Source: Myxococcales bacterium | GTDB lineage: Bacteria > Myxococcota_A > Polyangia > Polyangiales > Houyiibacteriaceae | Direction: 5' to 3' | Length of the DNA stretch: 64,000 nt | Assembly: GCA_029861865.1 (NCBI GenBank) | Contig: JAOTYL010000002.1 | Span: 186,001-250,000 of the forward strand | Part shown: positions 37,964 through 47,855 of the stretch, one piece after another | Numbering within the stretch: position 1 is the stretch's first letter | Layout: every line of letters begins with the position of its first letter | Made by a program: the position numbers and the translations under genes | Notes under the pieces: generated by a model | The model's input: only the letters and a program-made list of their open reading frames with translations | Databases searched by the model: none | What the model was told of the DNA's origin: nothing

Positions 37964-39735
37964 GACGCCCCGCGTCGGAACGTACGTGTGACGCCCGTAG
38001 CGAGTAGCTCACCCTGCTCGAGCGCGCTTCTCGCGGGAACGATCGCCTCGACCACGGTGCAGCCTGCATACCCGAGCGCCGCCTCGAGAGCACTGTTGAG
38101 CTCCGTGACGGTGGTCGCTCGGCAGAACCGACAGCCGTAGATCGAAGCCGCACCGGCGAGGTTGGCCTGGTGGGGGGTCGTAAAATACTGCAGCCAAGTT
38201 TCCTTGCCCTTCCGCGCGATCGGAAGCTGCTCGAAGATGCGTCCGCCACCGTTGTTGATGACGACGATGATCAGCGGTTTGCTAGCGTGTGATGCAAGCT
38301 CGAGCCCGTTCACATCGTGGAGGAAGCTCACATCGCCGACTAAAAGGGCCGTCGCGTTCCGTTCCTTCGACGCAACTCCTGCGGCCGACGAAACCAGCCC
38401 ATCGATGCCACTCACGCCACGTTGTGCGAACACACGTAGACGCTTGTCGCCGGGCGGGACCCACCCATCGACGTTCCGGATCGGAAGACTGTTGCCAAGA
38501 ACCAGGGCGCTCCCCTCTGGCAACGCATCGGCGACTGCTGGACTCACGGCAGCCTCGGTTAGCGCATCTCCAGCGGTTTCCAGGATCGCGCTAGCTGTTT
38601 CCCAAACCACTTTCTCTGCCGCTTGGAAACGGGTCTTGAAATCGGCGTCGCGCCTGCGGACGTCGTACTCACGGTCGGCGAGTTGCTCGACGAAATCCCC
38701 TATGTCGCCGTGCACGATCGTTTCGGCGCTGGATGACGGATCGGCCCACGCCCATGGGTGAACGATCACCCGGGGAATCCGACGGTCTATACTCAGTCGC
38801 TCCCAACCCTTGGACACGGGGTTGGTACCAAGTTGCAAGACGAAGTCGGGAGCCAGCTCAGCCCGCCCGGCGTCTGCCGACCAGATCGTGTCGAACGCTC
38901 CAAGCACGACCCGAGCGGCCCTTCCGAAGCGAAACTGACTCGCGGCTTCGGCGACTACCAATGCGCCCGAACGCTCCGCGAGTCGCACCACTGTGTCCGA
39001 CGCGGCACCCTGTCGCACGTCAGCTGGCCCGCACAGAATGACCGGTCGCATGGCTGCATCGATCGCCTGAGCCACCTGTTCGGCGATCGACGGATCGACA
39101 AATGCGGCGTGGTGAAGCCGGGTCGACGGCTGCCCGAGGATTGCATCGACTCGTGCGTGCACCTCCACCGCGCTCGGTTCCATGGATGTAACAGGCTCGA
39201 GCGGCTTTCGGGCCTGAGCGTTCAGATGGGTCGGCCCCGGTCGCGGACCCTGCGCGGTTGCCACCACTTGGGTCGCGAAACGTTTGACAGCGCGCAAGCT
39301 CGGTAAGTCTCCGCGGGGCTCCCCGAGATTGGCGAAGAAGCGAACGTGACTCCCATACATCCCGGGCTGATCGGTTGTCTGATTCGCACCACAGCTCAAG
39401 AACTCTGGCGGACGGTCTGCGGAGAGCACGACGAGCGGCACACCTGCTTCGTTCGCCTCGACGATCGCCGGGAAGTAATTCGCAGGCGCGCTGCCGGACG
39501 TGCACAAGACCAACGATGGACGTCCCGTTGCGCGCGCCTGGCCGAGGGCATAGTGCGCACCAGAACGTTCATCGAGCGCTCTTACACAGCGAAGCCCGTC
39601 GTGCTCCAATGCAGCAACGACAAAAGGGGTGGACCTCGACCCAGGGCTTATGACGGCGTCACGGACACCGGCTTGCACGAAGCTCCCGATGACGAGCCGC
39701 GCCCACTCGCTCTGTAGATCAGCGACCGGCCCCAT
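37960..39735 (-). CDS. menD: SEPHCHC synthase (thiamine diphosphate-dependent)
   Basis: 591 residues; ISPGSRSTPFVVAAL at residue 29, DERSGAHYALGQARATGRPSLVLCTSG (glutamate activating ThDP), DRPPEFLSCGANQTTDQPGMYG, FAQRGVSGIDGLVSSAAG, and GDVSFLHDVNGLEL with VINNGGGRIFEQLP (ThDP-Mg motif). Joins 2-oxoglutarate to isochorismate. Start overlaps the menF end by 17 bp. Confidence 0.95.
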   Translation of the reverse strand: MGPVADLQSEWARLVIGSFVQAGVRDAVISPGSRSTPFVVAALEHDGLRCVRALDERSGAHYALGQARATGRPSLVLCTSGSAPANYFPAIVEANEAGVPLVVLSADRPPEFLSCGANQTTDQPGMYGSHVRFFANLGEPRGDLPSLRAVKRFATQVVATAQGPRPGPTHLNAQARKPLEPVTSMEPSAVEVHARVDAILGQPSTRLHHAAFVDPSIAEQVAQAIDAAMRPVILCGPADVRQGAASDTVVRLAERSGALVVAEAASQFRFGRAARVVLGAFDTIWSADAGRAELAPDFVLQLGTNPVSKGWERLSIDRRIPRVIVHPWAWADPSSSAETIVHGDIGDFVEQLADREYDVRRRDADFKTRFQAAEKVVWETASAILETAGDALTEAAVSPAVADALPEGSALVLGNSLPIRNVDGWVPPGDKRLRVFAQRGVSGIDGLVSSAAGVASKERNATALLVGDVSFLHDVNGLELASHASKPLIIVVINNGGGRIFEQLPIARKGKETWLQYFTTPHQANLAGAASIYGCRFCRATTVTELNSALEAALGYAGCTVVEAIVPARSALEQGELLATGVTRTFRRGAS

Positions 39736-41071
39736 GGAGCGCTCCTAGAAGCGCCTGCATTTTGAGCTCGGTCTCGGCGTATTCCGCATCCGGATCGGAG
39801 TCGGCCATGATGCCGGCGCCGGCATACACCCAGGCCTTTCCGTCGCGAAGCAACCCCGATCGCAACGCGACGAAAAACTCGCCGTCGCCGTTTGCGTCCG
39901 TCCAACCGACCGGCGCGCTGTACCAGCCACGTGGGAGCTCTTCGTGATCGACGATCCAATCGATCGCGCCTCGTGTGGGAACGCCGCCAACCGCAGGTGT
40001 CGGATGCAGTGCCTGAACCAATGCCAACACGTGCGTCGGCTCGCGAAGGCGTCCCTCGATGGGTGTCTGCATGTGCAACACGTTCGGAAGCTCTCGCACA
40101 CTCGGCTCCGAAGCAGACCGTAGGGAGTCGCAATACGGCTTGAGGGATCGAAGCACTGCACGTACCACCAACTGATGCTCTTCTTGTTCCTTCTTGCTGG
40201 CCATCATTCGCGCTGCGTCGCCATGAGCGGTCGAGCCTGCAAGCGCCTCGCTCCGAACGGCCAGCCCGCGGCGTGAAATCAAGAGCTCGGGAGTTGCTCC
40301 GAGGAACGCTGCATCGGCTCGCCAGAGCGCGAAACGCGTGCATCCCGGAAATCGCTCCTCGAGCCGCTCCAAGACATCGAGGGAACCAGCTCCGGTCTCG
40401 AGCTCCACCACACAGTGGCGCGCTGCGACGACCTTTTGAAACACGCCCGCCTGAATCTTCGCTCGAATCTCTTCGACCTGCCGCGACCAGCCGTCTCGAT
40501 CGGCTTGATCCAGACGTCGCGCCGAGACGGGCGACGGAATCACACCAAGCGGCCGCTCCAAGCTCTCCCAAATCGCCTCGAACACCTCGAGCAACTGGTC
40601 GGCGTGCGCCTCTTGCGACCTGCCAATGGCCAATGACAACCAGGCCCTCTCGTCGACGTGGTACGTCCAAGTCGGGAGCAGGAGAAACCCATCGCCGAAA
40701 CTCTCCCAAGGCGGCTCCTTTGCGGCTCCAGGTGCAAACGACGCCCCCCCAAACACGCGAGGAACCGGGCTTGCCTCAGCGGCGACGTGCTGCACGCCCG
40801 CGAAGAAGTTGTCGATGGCAGTCGATGTGGGCGCCAGGGTGGCAGCGACGCCCAGCCCTGAGCATGCCGCGCTCTGCGGAGGGTCCCAAAGAATGCTTGC
40901 TTCTTGCGGAAACGCTCGGAGCAACGCGTCGGGCGGCGCCACGGGCGCAGGAACGGTCACGATCAGCTCGACATCGAAGGTCCGTCGGCAGAGGGCCTCC
41001 TCGAGGAAAGCCCGCGACGCCTCCCGAGTCGGAACGCCCTCGAACGCAACGGCCGCACCGTGAGACCTCAT
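39719..41071 (-). CDS. menF: Isochorismate synthase
   Basis: 450 residues from ATG 41071 (ATGA overlap with menG). Chorismate-binding domain: FQKVVAARH, FLGATPELLISRRG, ALAGSTAHG, LHMQTPIEGRL, LHPTPAVGGVPT, RGWYSAPVGWTDANGDGEFFVALRS and YAGAGIMADSDP. First committed step from chorismate towards menaquinone. A siderophore isochorismate synthase is excluded by its place in the men operon. Confidence 0.93.
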   Translation of the reverse strand: MRSHGAAVAFEGVPTREASRAFLEEALCRRTFDVELIVTVPAPVAPPDALLRAFPQEASILWDPPQSAACSGLGVAATLAPTSTAIDNFFAGVQHVAAEASPVPRVFGGASFAPGAAKEPPWESFGDGFLLLPTWTYHVDERAWLSLAIGRSQEAHADQLLEVFEAIWESLERPLGVIPSPVSARRLDQADRDGWSRQVEEIRAKIQAGVFQKVVAARHCVVELETGAGSLDVLERLEERFPGCTRFALWRADAAFLGATPELLISRRGLAVRSEALAGSTAHGDAARMMASKKEQEEHQLVVRAVLRSLKPYCDSLRSASEPSVRELPNVLHMQTPIEGRLREPTHVLALVQALHPTPAVGGVPTRGAIDWIVDHEELPRGWYSAPVGWTDANGDGEFFVALRSGLLRDGKAWVYAGAGIMADSDPDAEYAETELKMQALLGALHGAGR

Positions 41072-41796
41072 GAGGCCTCCCAGGGTTCGCCGACGAACAA
41101 CGTGCAAGCACCAAAGGTAAACGACTTGATATCGAGCACGTTCAACCCCGCGACTCGCATCTGTTCTGCAAATTCATCGGCCGGCGGAAACGCGGCGATC
41201 GATTTTTGGAGGTAGCGATACTCGCGCGAGCCGGAGAGCATTCCGCCAAGCAGGGGAACCACCTGGCGCACGTGAAACCGCGCGACGGGACTCAGCAGCC
41301 CGACATGGGGTTCGGAAAGCTCGAGAATGGCGACCCGACCGCCAGGTTTCGTCACGCGCGCCATCTCTGCGAGCGCTGCGTCGCGGTCGGGAACGTTGCG
41401 AATCCCAAAGGCGATACAACAGCCGTCGAAGGAGTCATCGTCAAACGGCAGCGCTTGCGCATCGCCTTCTTGAAGCTCAACTCGACCCGTGAGACCGATC
41501 CGCTTCACTTTCTCGATGCCAACCTCGAGCATTCGCTTCGATGGATCGCTCCCCACAACTCGTGCATCCGGATGCCGCCGCGCGATCATCAATGCGAGGT
41601 CGCCGGTGCCAGTCGCCAGGTCGAGAACCCGTGCGTTGGGGGGAAGCTCCATCGCCGTGACCGTCTTTCGGCGCCACGATTGGTCGATCCCCATCGACAT
41701 CAAACGGTTGAGGAGATCGTATCGACCGGCAATCTGGTCGAACATACTCCCGGAACCGGGACTCGGGGACGAGCTCTGACGGAGCGGTTCATTCAC
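41068..41796 (-). CDS. menG: Demethylmenaquinone methyltransferase
   Basis: 242-residue UbiE/MenG: FDQIAGRYDLLNRLMSMGIDQSWRRKT at residues 19-45, LDLATGTGDLAL (SAM loop), GSDPSKRMLEVG, FGIRNVPDRDAALAEMARVTKPGG, and SREYRYLQKSI. Performs the last methylation of menaquinone. GTG start overlaps the HMG-CoA reductase stop (GTGA). Confidence 0.94.
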   Translation of the reverse strand: MNEPLRQSSSPSPGSGSMFDQIAGRYDLLNRLMSMGIDQSWRRKTVTAMELPPNARVLDLATGTGDLALMIARRHPDARVVGSDPSKRMLEVGIEKVKRIGLTGRVELQEGDAQALPFDDDSFDGCCIAFGIRNVPDRDAALAEMARVTKPGGRVAILELSEPHVGLLSPVARFHVRQVVPLLGGMLSGSREYRYLQKSIAAFPPADEFAEQMRVAGLNVLDIKSFTFGACTLFVGEPWEAS

Positions 41797-43007
41797 TGAC
41801 CACCTCGTTCGACCGCCTTGGCCTGAAGGCGCGCGTTCTCCTGCACCTCCTGCTTCCGGGAGTGGAGCCGCATGTGACCGCGCTGAATGCCCTCTCCAGC
41901 GAGCGCCCGGAGCGCCGCCAAATTCGATGCCATCCCTGCCGCAGCCATCACGATGGCGAGCTCACCCGCTGACGTCACACCCATGAGCTCGAAGCCCGCG
42001 CGAACGCCGCGATGCACGCGAGTCGAGCCGCCAACGATCCCGACAGCAAGCGGCATGTCGAGCTCACCGCGAATCCCGCTTTCGGTGCGGCGCCAAACCA
42101 CCAACGGCTTGTACGTCCCTGTCACCGCGGCAAATGCGTGGGCACCGGCTTCGATCGATCGCCAGTCCTGTCCCATTGCGAGCGCGACCGCGTCGACGCC
42201 GTTCATCACACCCTTGTTGTGCGTGACGGCGCGGTAGGGATCGAGCTCGGCGAACCTGCTGGCCTTCACGATGCCCTCGGCAAGGTCGGGGCCACCGAGG
42301 ACGTCGGCGCTCACTTCGCAATGCAGGCGTACCCTGCGTCGTATCGGAAGGTTGCTCAGAATGCGAAGACCAATGGTGCCGCCGGTGAATTCGCGGATCT
42401 CGGGCGCTACGGCTTCGGCAACGGCGTCCACGACGTTCGCGCCCATAGCGTCGCCGACATCGACGTAGAGATGGACGACGAGCACCCCATGCTCCTCGTC
42501 GAGAATGCGAACGTCCATGTCGCGGCAGCCGCCGCCTCGCTTCACCATCCCCGGAATCGCTTCGTCCGCGACTTTGAAAATTCGCTCTCGCTCCGCCTCG
42601 ACGCGCGCCTTGGCTTCGTGAGGATTCGGTACGTCATCGAACTGCACCTGAGTGGTCATGATCGGAGCCGTGGCTTCACCGAAGAAACCCCCGGTCATTC
42701 GTACCTGCCGAGCCGCATTCGATGCGGCTGCAACGACCGACGGCTCTTCGACCGCCATCGGAACCAGAACGTCGCGGTGGTTCACGCGGAAGTTGAGAGC
42801 GATCGATAGGGGAAGGCCGTGAACAGCGATCACGTTCTCGCTCATGCGATCGGCAACTTCGAGGGTCAGGCGCCCACCGTCACGAAGGTGCTGAGCCGAC
42901 TTCTCGGAGAGCAGGCCAGTTTCGATCATCGTGCGAAGCCGCTCCTCGATGCGCTCGCGGTAAAAACCCGGAATCCGGCTCGTTACGCTTGAGGGTTGGT
43001 CAGACAT
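41793..43007 (-). CDS. mvaA: Hydroxymethylglutaryl-CoA reductase (class II-like)
   Basis: 404 residues. SENVIAVHGLPLSIALNF near residue 58 (substrate segment), DVGDAMGANVVDAVAEAV near 188 (cofactor segment), THNKGVMNGVDAVALAMGQDWRSIEAGAHAF with the catalytic lysine, and the C-terminal histidine in GIQRGHMRLH near 378. Length and absence of membrane anchor fit the bacterial class II enzyme. It makes (or uses) mevalonate; inside an isoprenoid-quinone operon the biosynthetic direction is far more likely. No other mevalonate-pathway gene is in the window. Confidence 0.93.
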   Translation of the reverse strand: MSDQPSSVTSRIPGFYRERIEERLRTMIETGLLSEKSAQHLRDGGRLTLEVADRMSENVIAVHGLPLSIALNFRVNHRDVLVPMAVEEPSVVAAASNAARQVRMTGGFFGEATAPIMTTQVQFDDVPNPHEAKARVEAERERIFKVADEAIPGMVKRGGGCRDMDVRILDEEHGVLVVHLYVDVGDAMGANVVDAVAEAVAPEIREFTGGTIGLRILSNLPIRRRVRLHCEVSADVLGGPDLAEGIVKASRFAELDPYRAVTHNKGVMNGVDAVALAMGQDWRSIEAGAHAFAAVTGTYKPLVVWRRTESGIRGELDMPLAVGIVGGSTRVHRGVRAGFELMGVTSAGELAIVMAAAGMASNLAALRALAGEGIQRGHMRLHSRKQEVQENARLQAKAVERGGQ

Positions 43008-43032
43008 TCATGCCTCTTTCTCTCTTCACTCG

Positions 43033-44103
43033 CTAGGACTCCCGGTGGACGGTGGCACGGGCCACTGTGAATAAAGCTTCGCGCGCGCGGCTCTCAGGAA
43101 GGCCGGCTAGAGCCAGACATGCCGCCTCCGCCTTGGTGATGGCAAGCTCGCGGGTTGCCTCGAGGGCGCCCGTCTGCCGGAGAGCTTCGAGGAGACGCTC
43201 GTGCGACCGCTCGCTGACGAAATCCCGAGGACCGGTAACCAGCCCTTCGAGCACTGGGCGCAACGATGGGTCACGCTCCAGGGCAACGATCATAGGGTGA
43301 GTCATTTTGCCCTCTCGCAGGTCTGCAAAAGGAGCTTTCCCGATCGTCGATCCGTCTCCAGCGTAGTCGAGATAGTCGTCCACTAGTTGGAAGGCGACGC
43401 CGAGATGCAGCCCGTACTCTTCCAGCGCCTCGCATGCTCCGCTCGTCAAACCTCCGGCGCGCGCACCTGCAAACATCGCCCAGCGGAACAGCGCCGCCGT
43501 TTTGCCTTCGACGACTTGCATGTACGTCTGCATTCGACCATCAACGCGACCTCGGTTTTCGAGCTGAATCGCCTCGGCAAAGATCATCTCGTCGATGATG
43601 TCGAGGAGGCGCACCAGAACATCAGGCATTTCGGCTGCGCGAACCCGACGTAGTGCATCGACGAGCAACCAGTCTCCGGCGAAGATAGACGCTGCGTTTC
43701 CGTACAAGGTTCGGGCTGCCGGCTCGCCACGACGCTGCTCGCCAAGGTCGATGACATCATCGTGGAGAAGCGTGGCGCAATGTACGAGCTCGACCGCAAC
43801 GCCGAAATCGCGAGTTCTCTCGTCGAGCCCATCGCCGAGTCGTGATGCGAGGACCACACACATGGGACGCAGTCGCTTGCCGGCGATTTGTAGGAGATGA
43901 CGTGCGCTCTGGTGCACGACGGACTCGCCGATGGGCAAGTTCTGAATCGCTTCCTCAAGCGCGCCCATGTCCCACTTCACGAGGTCGGCAAGCTCCGCGA
44001 GGTGCGCGGAAAGCTCTCTCAAGCCTTGAGAATCGCAAACCGCTTGCAGACTGGTCAGCACGTCGGACGACGACTCGGCTCGAACCGCAGCTATGAGCGA
44101 CAT
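43033..44103 (-). CDS. Long-chain polyprenyl diphosphate synthase
   Basis: 356 residues from ATG 44103. GKRLRPMCVVL, first aspartate motif DDVID in LLHDDVIDLGEQRRG near residue 114, GDWLL, GKTAALFRWA and second motif LVDDYLDYAG near 241. The fifth residue before the first motif is alanine, small, the pattern of enzymes that elongate beyond C20; so heptaprenyl- or octaprenyl-type product is expected for menaquinone. About 50 extra N-terminal residues precede the core. It precedes the HMG-CoA reductase by 25 bp. Confidence 0.9.
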   Translation of the reverse strand: MSLIAAVRAESSSDVLTSLQAVCDSQGLRELSAHLAELADLVKWDMGALEEAIQNLPIGESVVHQSARHLLQIAGKRLRPMCVVLASRLGDGLDERTRDFGVAVELVHCATLLHDDVIDLGEQRRGEPAARTLYGNAASIFAGDWLLVDALRRVRAAEMPDVLVRLLDIIDEMIFAEAIQLENRGRVDGRMQTYMQVVEGKTAALFRWAMFAGARAGGLTSGACEALEEYGLHLGVAFQLVDDYLDYAGDGSTIGKAPFADLREGKMTHPMIVALERDPSLRPVLEGLVTGPRDFVSERSHERLLEALRQTGALEATRELAITKAEAACLALAGLPESRAREALFTVARATVHRES

Positions 44104-44131
44104 CGCGTGCCTCCGGTGACTCTCGCCCGTT

Positions 44132-44710
44132 TCATTGCTCTTGCTCTTCGGCCGCTCGAAGGTCGGCGGGATGGACCATTTGCCCCGCCACCAGGAGCCC
44201 GACCAGCCGCTCGCCGGCTCGTGATAGCGCACTCAAGCGGGAAAGTCGCTTGCGCATGTGGTCGACTCGGCGGCGATCCTTCTGGGTGAGCTGGGACCGC
44301 GAGGCATCGAGCTGCGCTTGGGCCGCCGAGAACGTCTCGATCGCTTCACGAATCAGATTGAGCTCCCGCCGCTCGTACACTCGTCGCAAGAGCTTCCACA
44401 TGCTGCTCTCTGCCTCGTAGAAATCCTTGCGCTCGCCCGGACGCCAGGTCTTTTTCACGGCACCCCATCGCATCAACTCAGCCAGCGAAAGGCTCACCGC
44501 GCTGCTGCTCAACTGAAGCGTCTCGGACAGCGCGAGGGTGGTCATGGGCTCCGGCGACAGATAAAGGACGGTCCAGATGCGTCCCATGTGGCGCCGAAAG
44601 CCCCAGAACTCCATCAGCCGCCCCATCGCGTCGGCCGCTGTGAGCTCAGCCTCGCGCCACAAAGGCTCGGAATTACTTGATTCTGTTTGTTTGGCGGCTG
44701 CGATGGGCAC
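44132..44710 (-). CDS. GbsR/MarR-family transcriptional regulator
   Basis: 192-residue helix-turn-helix protein: AMGRLMEFWGFRRHMGRIWTVLYLSPEPMTTLALSETLQLSSSAVSLSLAELMRWGAVKKTWRPGERKD is the GbsR-type winged helix, followed by a basic coiled-coil dimerisation helix. First gene of the minus-strand isoprenoid-quinone operon, 28 bp ahead of the polyprenyl synthase, so it probably controls it. GTG start at 44710. The related GbsR of Bacillus senses choline; no ligand can be read here. Confidence 0.85.
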   Translation of the reverse strand: MPIAAAKQTESSNSEPLWREAELTAADAMGRLMEFWGFRRHMGRIWTVLYLSPEPMTTLALSETLQLSSSAVSLSLAELMRWGAVKKTWRPGERKDFYEAESSMWKLLRRVYERRELNLIREAIETFSAAQAQLDASRSQLTQKDRRRVDHMRKRLSRLSALSRAGERLVGLLVAGQMVHPADLRAAEEQEQ

Positions 44711-44727
44711 TTCGTAAGCTCAGTTCT

Positions 44728-44743
44728 TTCAAATTTTCTTGAA
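44728..44743. promoter_or_regulatory. AT-rich inverted repeat in the regulator-ilvD divergent region
   Basis: TTCAAATTTTCTTGAA: 5-bp arms TTCAA/TTGAA with 6-bp spacer, the only strongly AT-rich patch in the 118-bp divergent spacer. A plausible autoregulatory site for the GbsR-type regulator and/or a promoter core; short arms mean chance is possible. Confidence 0.35.
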
Positions 44744-44828
44744 GAGACGTAGGACCAAGGAGGGCCGAAGTCAAGAAAGACGCGTCATAGCTTGGCGCCT
44801 ACCCCGGGGCTAGACTCGGCAGCTCCCA

Positions 44829-46511
44829 ATGACCGAAAAGCTCAACAAGTACAGCGCCCGTATCACGCAGTCACCCGCCCAGGGCGCCTCCCAGGCGATG
44901 CTCCACGCTACCGGGCTCACGCGCGCGGATATGGACAAGGCCCAGGTCGGCATTTCGGCGGTTTGGTACGAGGGGAACAGCTGCAACATGCATCTCAACG
45001 ACCTCGCTGAAATCGTCAAGCGGGGGGTCGAAGATGCGGGCCTCGTCGGGATGCGCTTCAACACGATCGGTGTCTCGGACGGAATCTCGATGGGCACCGA
45101 AGGGATGAGCTATTCGATGCAGTCGCGTGATCTGATCGCCGATTCGATCGAAACGGTGATGAGCGCACAATGGTACGACGCCAACATCTCGATCCCCGGA
45201 TGCGACAAGAACATGCCGGGCTGCATGATCGCGATCGGACGCTTGAACCGACCGGCATTGATGATCTACGGCGGAACGATTCGGGCTGGGCGCGGCAACG
45301 CAGGCGAGAAGCTCGACATAGTGTCCGCGTTTCAGGCCTACGGCGAGCTCCTGGCACACAAGATCGACGAAGCGAAGCGCCTCGACATCATCGAGCATGC
45401 GTGTCCCGGTGCAGGAGCGTGTGGCGGCATGTACACCGCCAACACCATGGCTTCTGCGATCGAGGCGATGGGCATGTCGCTTCCTTACAGCTCCTCGATG
45501 CCGGCCGAGGACCGCGGCAAGCGGGAGGAGTGCCTGCGCGCGGGTGCGGCACTCAAGTTGCTTCTGCAAAAAGACATCAAGCCTCGCGACATCATGACCC
45601 GCCAAGCGTTCGAGAATGCGATCGTGACCGTCATGGCGCTCGGCGGCTCGACCAACGCGGTGCTCCATTTGATCGCGATGGCAAGGGCGGTCGACGTGCC
45701 GCTCACGCTCGACGATTTCCAGGCGGTGAGCGATCGCATCCCCCTTCTCGCCGACCTCAAGCCAAGTGGCCAATACGTGATGGAAGACCTGCACGAGGTC
45801 GGCGGAACGCCGGCGGTACTGCGGTACCTGCTCGACAAGGGCGTGCTTCATGGTGATTGTTTGACGGTCACTGGGAAGACCCTCGCCGAGAACCTCGCGG
45901 AGCTTCCTGACCTGAGCGAAGGGCAGGACGTGATTCATCCTTGGGAGAAGCCGATCAAGAAGACCGGGCATCTGACGATCCTGCGAGGCAATCTCGCCCC
46001 CGATGGCAGCGTGGCGAAAATCACCGGGAAAGAGGGCCTTCATTTCAAAGGCGAGGCCAAAGTCTTCGACTGCGAGGAAGACATGCTCGCCGCGATGGAG
46101 CGCGGAGAGATCCGAAAAGGCCACGTCGTTGTCATTCGGTTCGAGGGACCCAAGGGCGGACCGGGCATGCCCGAGATGCTATCCCCGACTTCGGTGATCA
46201 TGGGGGCCGGCCTCGGCCAAGACGTCGCGCTGATCACCGACGGTAGGTTCTCCGGTGGCTCACATGGGTTCATTCTGGGGCACATCACGCCCGAGGCGCA
46301 GGAGGGGGGGCCGATCGCTCTTTTGAAAGACGGCGACCTCATCACCATCGACGCAGAGGCGAGAACGATCGATGTCGACATCTCTTCGCAAGAAATGAAA
46401 CGGCGACGGGCCGAATGGAAAGCCCCGCCGCTCAAAGCCCAACGCGGGACCCTTTACAAGTACATCAAAAATGTGAAGTCGGCCTCGGAAGGCTGCGTGA
46501 CCGACGAATGA
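44829..46511 (+). CDS. ilvD: Dihydroxy-acid dehydratase
   Basis: 560 residues; cluster cysteines in EGNSCNMHL (residue 57 region), [11 protein letters not shown] near 125 and [15 protein letters not shown], then [43 protein letters not shown] and [20 protein letters not shown]. Branched-chain amino acid synthesis: converts dihydroxy-isovalerate and -methylvalerate to keto acids. The three-cysteine pattern fits [2Fe-2S] or [4Fe-4S] IlvD. Single gene with own promoter. Confidence 0.96.
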   Translation: MTEKLNKYSARITQSPAQGASQAMLHATGLTRADMDKAQVGISAVWYEGNSCNMHLNDLAEIVKRGVEDAGLVGMRFNTIGVSDGISMGTEGMSYSMQSRDLIADSIETVMSAQWYDANISIPGCDKNMPGCMIAIGRLNRPALMIYGGTIRAGRGNAGEKLDIVSAFQAYGELLAHKIDEAKRLDIIEHACPGAGACGGMYTANTMASAIEAMGMSLPYSSSMPAEDRGKREECLRAGAALKLLLQKDIKPRDIMTRQAFENAIVTVMALGGSTNAVLHLIAMARAVDVPLTLDDFQAVSDRIPLLADLKPSGQYVMEDLHEVGGTPAVLRYLLDKGVLHGDCLTVTGKTLAENLAELPDLSEGQDVIHPWEKPIKKTGHLTILRGNLAPDGSVAKITGKEGLHFKGEAKVFDCEEDMLAAMERGEIRKGHVVVIRFEGPKGGPGMPEMLSPTSVIMGAGLGQDVALITDGRFSGGSHGFILGHITPEAQEGGPIALLKDGDLITIDAEARTIDVDISSQEMKRRRAEWKAPPLKAQRGTLYKYIKNVKSASEGCVTDE

Positions 46512-46612
46512 GCGCCTCCGCTCGGGACTGAGCAGCGACCGTTCGCCCGGACCGTTCCGCCGTTCACCCGGTTTTTCCAGCAATTTCGCGCGGCGACCCT
46601 AGACTGCGCCAA

Positions 46613-46636
46613 GGGGAAGGCATTCGCCGAATCCCC
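46613..46636. other. Imperfect hairpin in the leader of the sulfotransferase gene
   Basis: GGGGAAGGCATTCGCCGAAT plus CCCC: GGGGA pairs with TCCCC and GGC with GCC around a small loop, 12 bp upstream of the start codon at 46648. May be a simple leader structure; no riboswitch class is recognised. Confidence 0.25.
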
Positions 46637-46647
46637 GGGAAAGCACG

Positions 46648-47802
46648 ATGTACGTCAACAAAGAAGGGCTTCGCGAGATTCGCAATGTCCTATTCAAGAG
46701 ACCTACCGTCGGCCGTCTCGTCACGACGGCGTGGATCGGGTCTCTGTACATGACGATCCGTCAAGCCACGGTGGGGTTCCGTGCCCTCGATGAGCTGATC
46801 CATCCCGAATACCGAGACCAGAAGATCGACAGGCCGGTTTTCGTCTTCGCCAATCCCCGGAGCGGCACGACCCTCGTGCATCGGTTGATCAGCATGGACG
46901 ACGAAGTCTTTACGACGATCAAGCTCTATCAGACCATCTTCCCGTCGGTTACCGCCACCCGGACGTTCAAGCAACTGGTCGAGGTAGCGCAAACCAGCGT
47001 CGGCGGCGTCCTCAATCGTGTCTACGAGTTCTTCAACAATCCGCTCGAGAGCCGGTGGACGGAGGTCCATCATCTGAGCTTGGATCAGCCGGAAGAGGAT
47101 GTGTGCACTCTGCTCTGGAGCCTGCAATCGCCAGCATTGGGGTTGCTGTTTCCATTCATGGACGACCTCCAGAGCCAAACTTGGCTCGATCGACAGAGTC
47201 CCGAGCAGCGTGCTGCCTTCATGGATTCGTATGAGAGCACGCTCAAGCGGCACGTCTACGAAGCTGGCGGTAAACGCTTTCTCAACAAGAACGTTTTCTT
47301 CGCGCCAAGCGTGCGGTCCATGTACGAGCGATTTCCGGACGCGGCTTTCGTGTACTTGATCCGTAATCCGATCGATGGCCTGCCGTCGTTCTTGAACATG
47401 TTTTACCAAGCTTGGAAGGCCCACTCGCCGAGCATCCGTCCAGACGGGGAAGAGATCGAGGCACTCAAGCAGCTTGGCTATGACTACTACCGTTATGCGC
47501 TCGAACGCAGGCGAGAGATCCCGAAGGACCAGTTCATCGTCATTCGGTACGAAGACCTCGTCCAAGATCCGAAATCGACCATCCTCGGCCTGTACGGACG
47601 CCTCGGTATGCCGGTAAGCGAGAGGTTCGAGGCCAAGCTCGACGAAGCGGTCAAAGTACACCGCGATTGGGAGAGCTCACGCGACTTCGAGCTCGATTTC
47701 TTCGGCGTTACCCCCGAGGAAGTCTACAGCGAGCTCCGCGACGTCTTCGAAGAGTTCGGCTACGAACACCCCGCGCAACTCCAGCTCGAAGCCGCTGAAT
47801 AG
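46648..47802 (+). CDS. Sulfotransferase-family protein
   Basis: 384 residues. 5'-phosphosulfate loop in FANPRSGTTLVHRLI near residue 68 and 3'-phosphate motif in YLIRNPIDGLPSFLNMF near 235 identify a PAPS-dependent sulfotransferase fold. N-terminal hydrophobic stretch around VGRLVTTAWIGSLYM may anchor it to a membrane. Related proteins sulfate lipids or glycans; acceptor unknown. GGGAAAG precedes the ATG. Confidence 0.88.
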   Translation: MYVNKEGLREIRNVLFKRPTVGRLVTTAWIGSLYMTIRQATVGFRALDELIHPEYRDQKIDRPVFVFANPRSGTTLVHRLISMDDEVFTTIKLYQTIFPSVTATRTFKQLVEVAQTSVGGVLNRVYEFFNNPLESRWTEVHHLSLDQPEEDVCTLLWSLQSPALGLLFPFMDDLQSQTWLDRQSPEQRAAFMDSYESTLKRHVYEAGGKRFLNKNVFFAPSVRSMYERFPDAAFVYLIRNPIDGLPSFLNMFYQAWKAHSPSIRPDGEEIEALKQLGYDYYRYALERRREIPKDQFIVIRYEDLVQDPKSTILGLYGRLGMPVSERFEAKLDEAVKVHRDWESSRDFELDFFGVTPEEVYSELRDVFEEFGYEHPAQLQLEAAE

Positions 47803-47855
47803 ATCCCTAACGTAACGCCCCCGGCCGTTGTACATTGGGCCTTCTTGGAGGCTCT

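Noticed and set aside
36334-44103. Possible missing gene(s) hidden in menaquinone operon overlaps
   Set aside because: All junctions are 4-17 bp overlaps or short gaps, leaving no room for menB or others.
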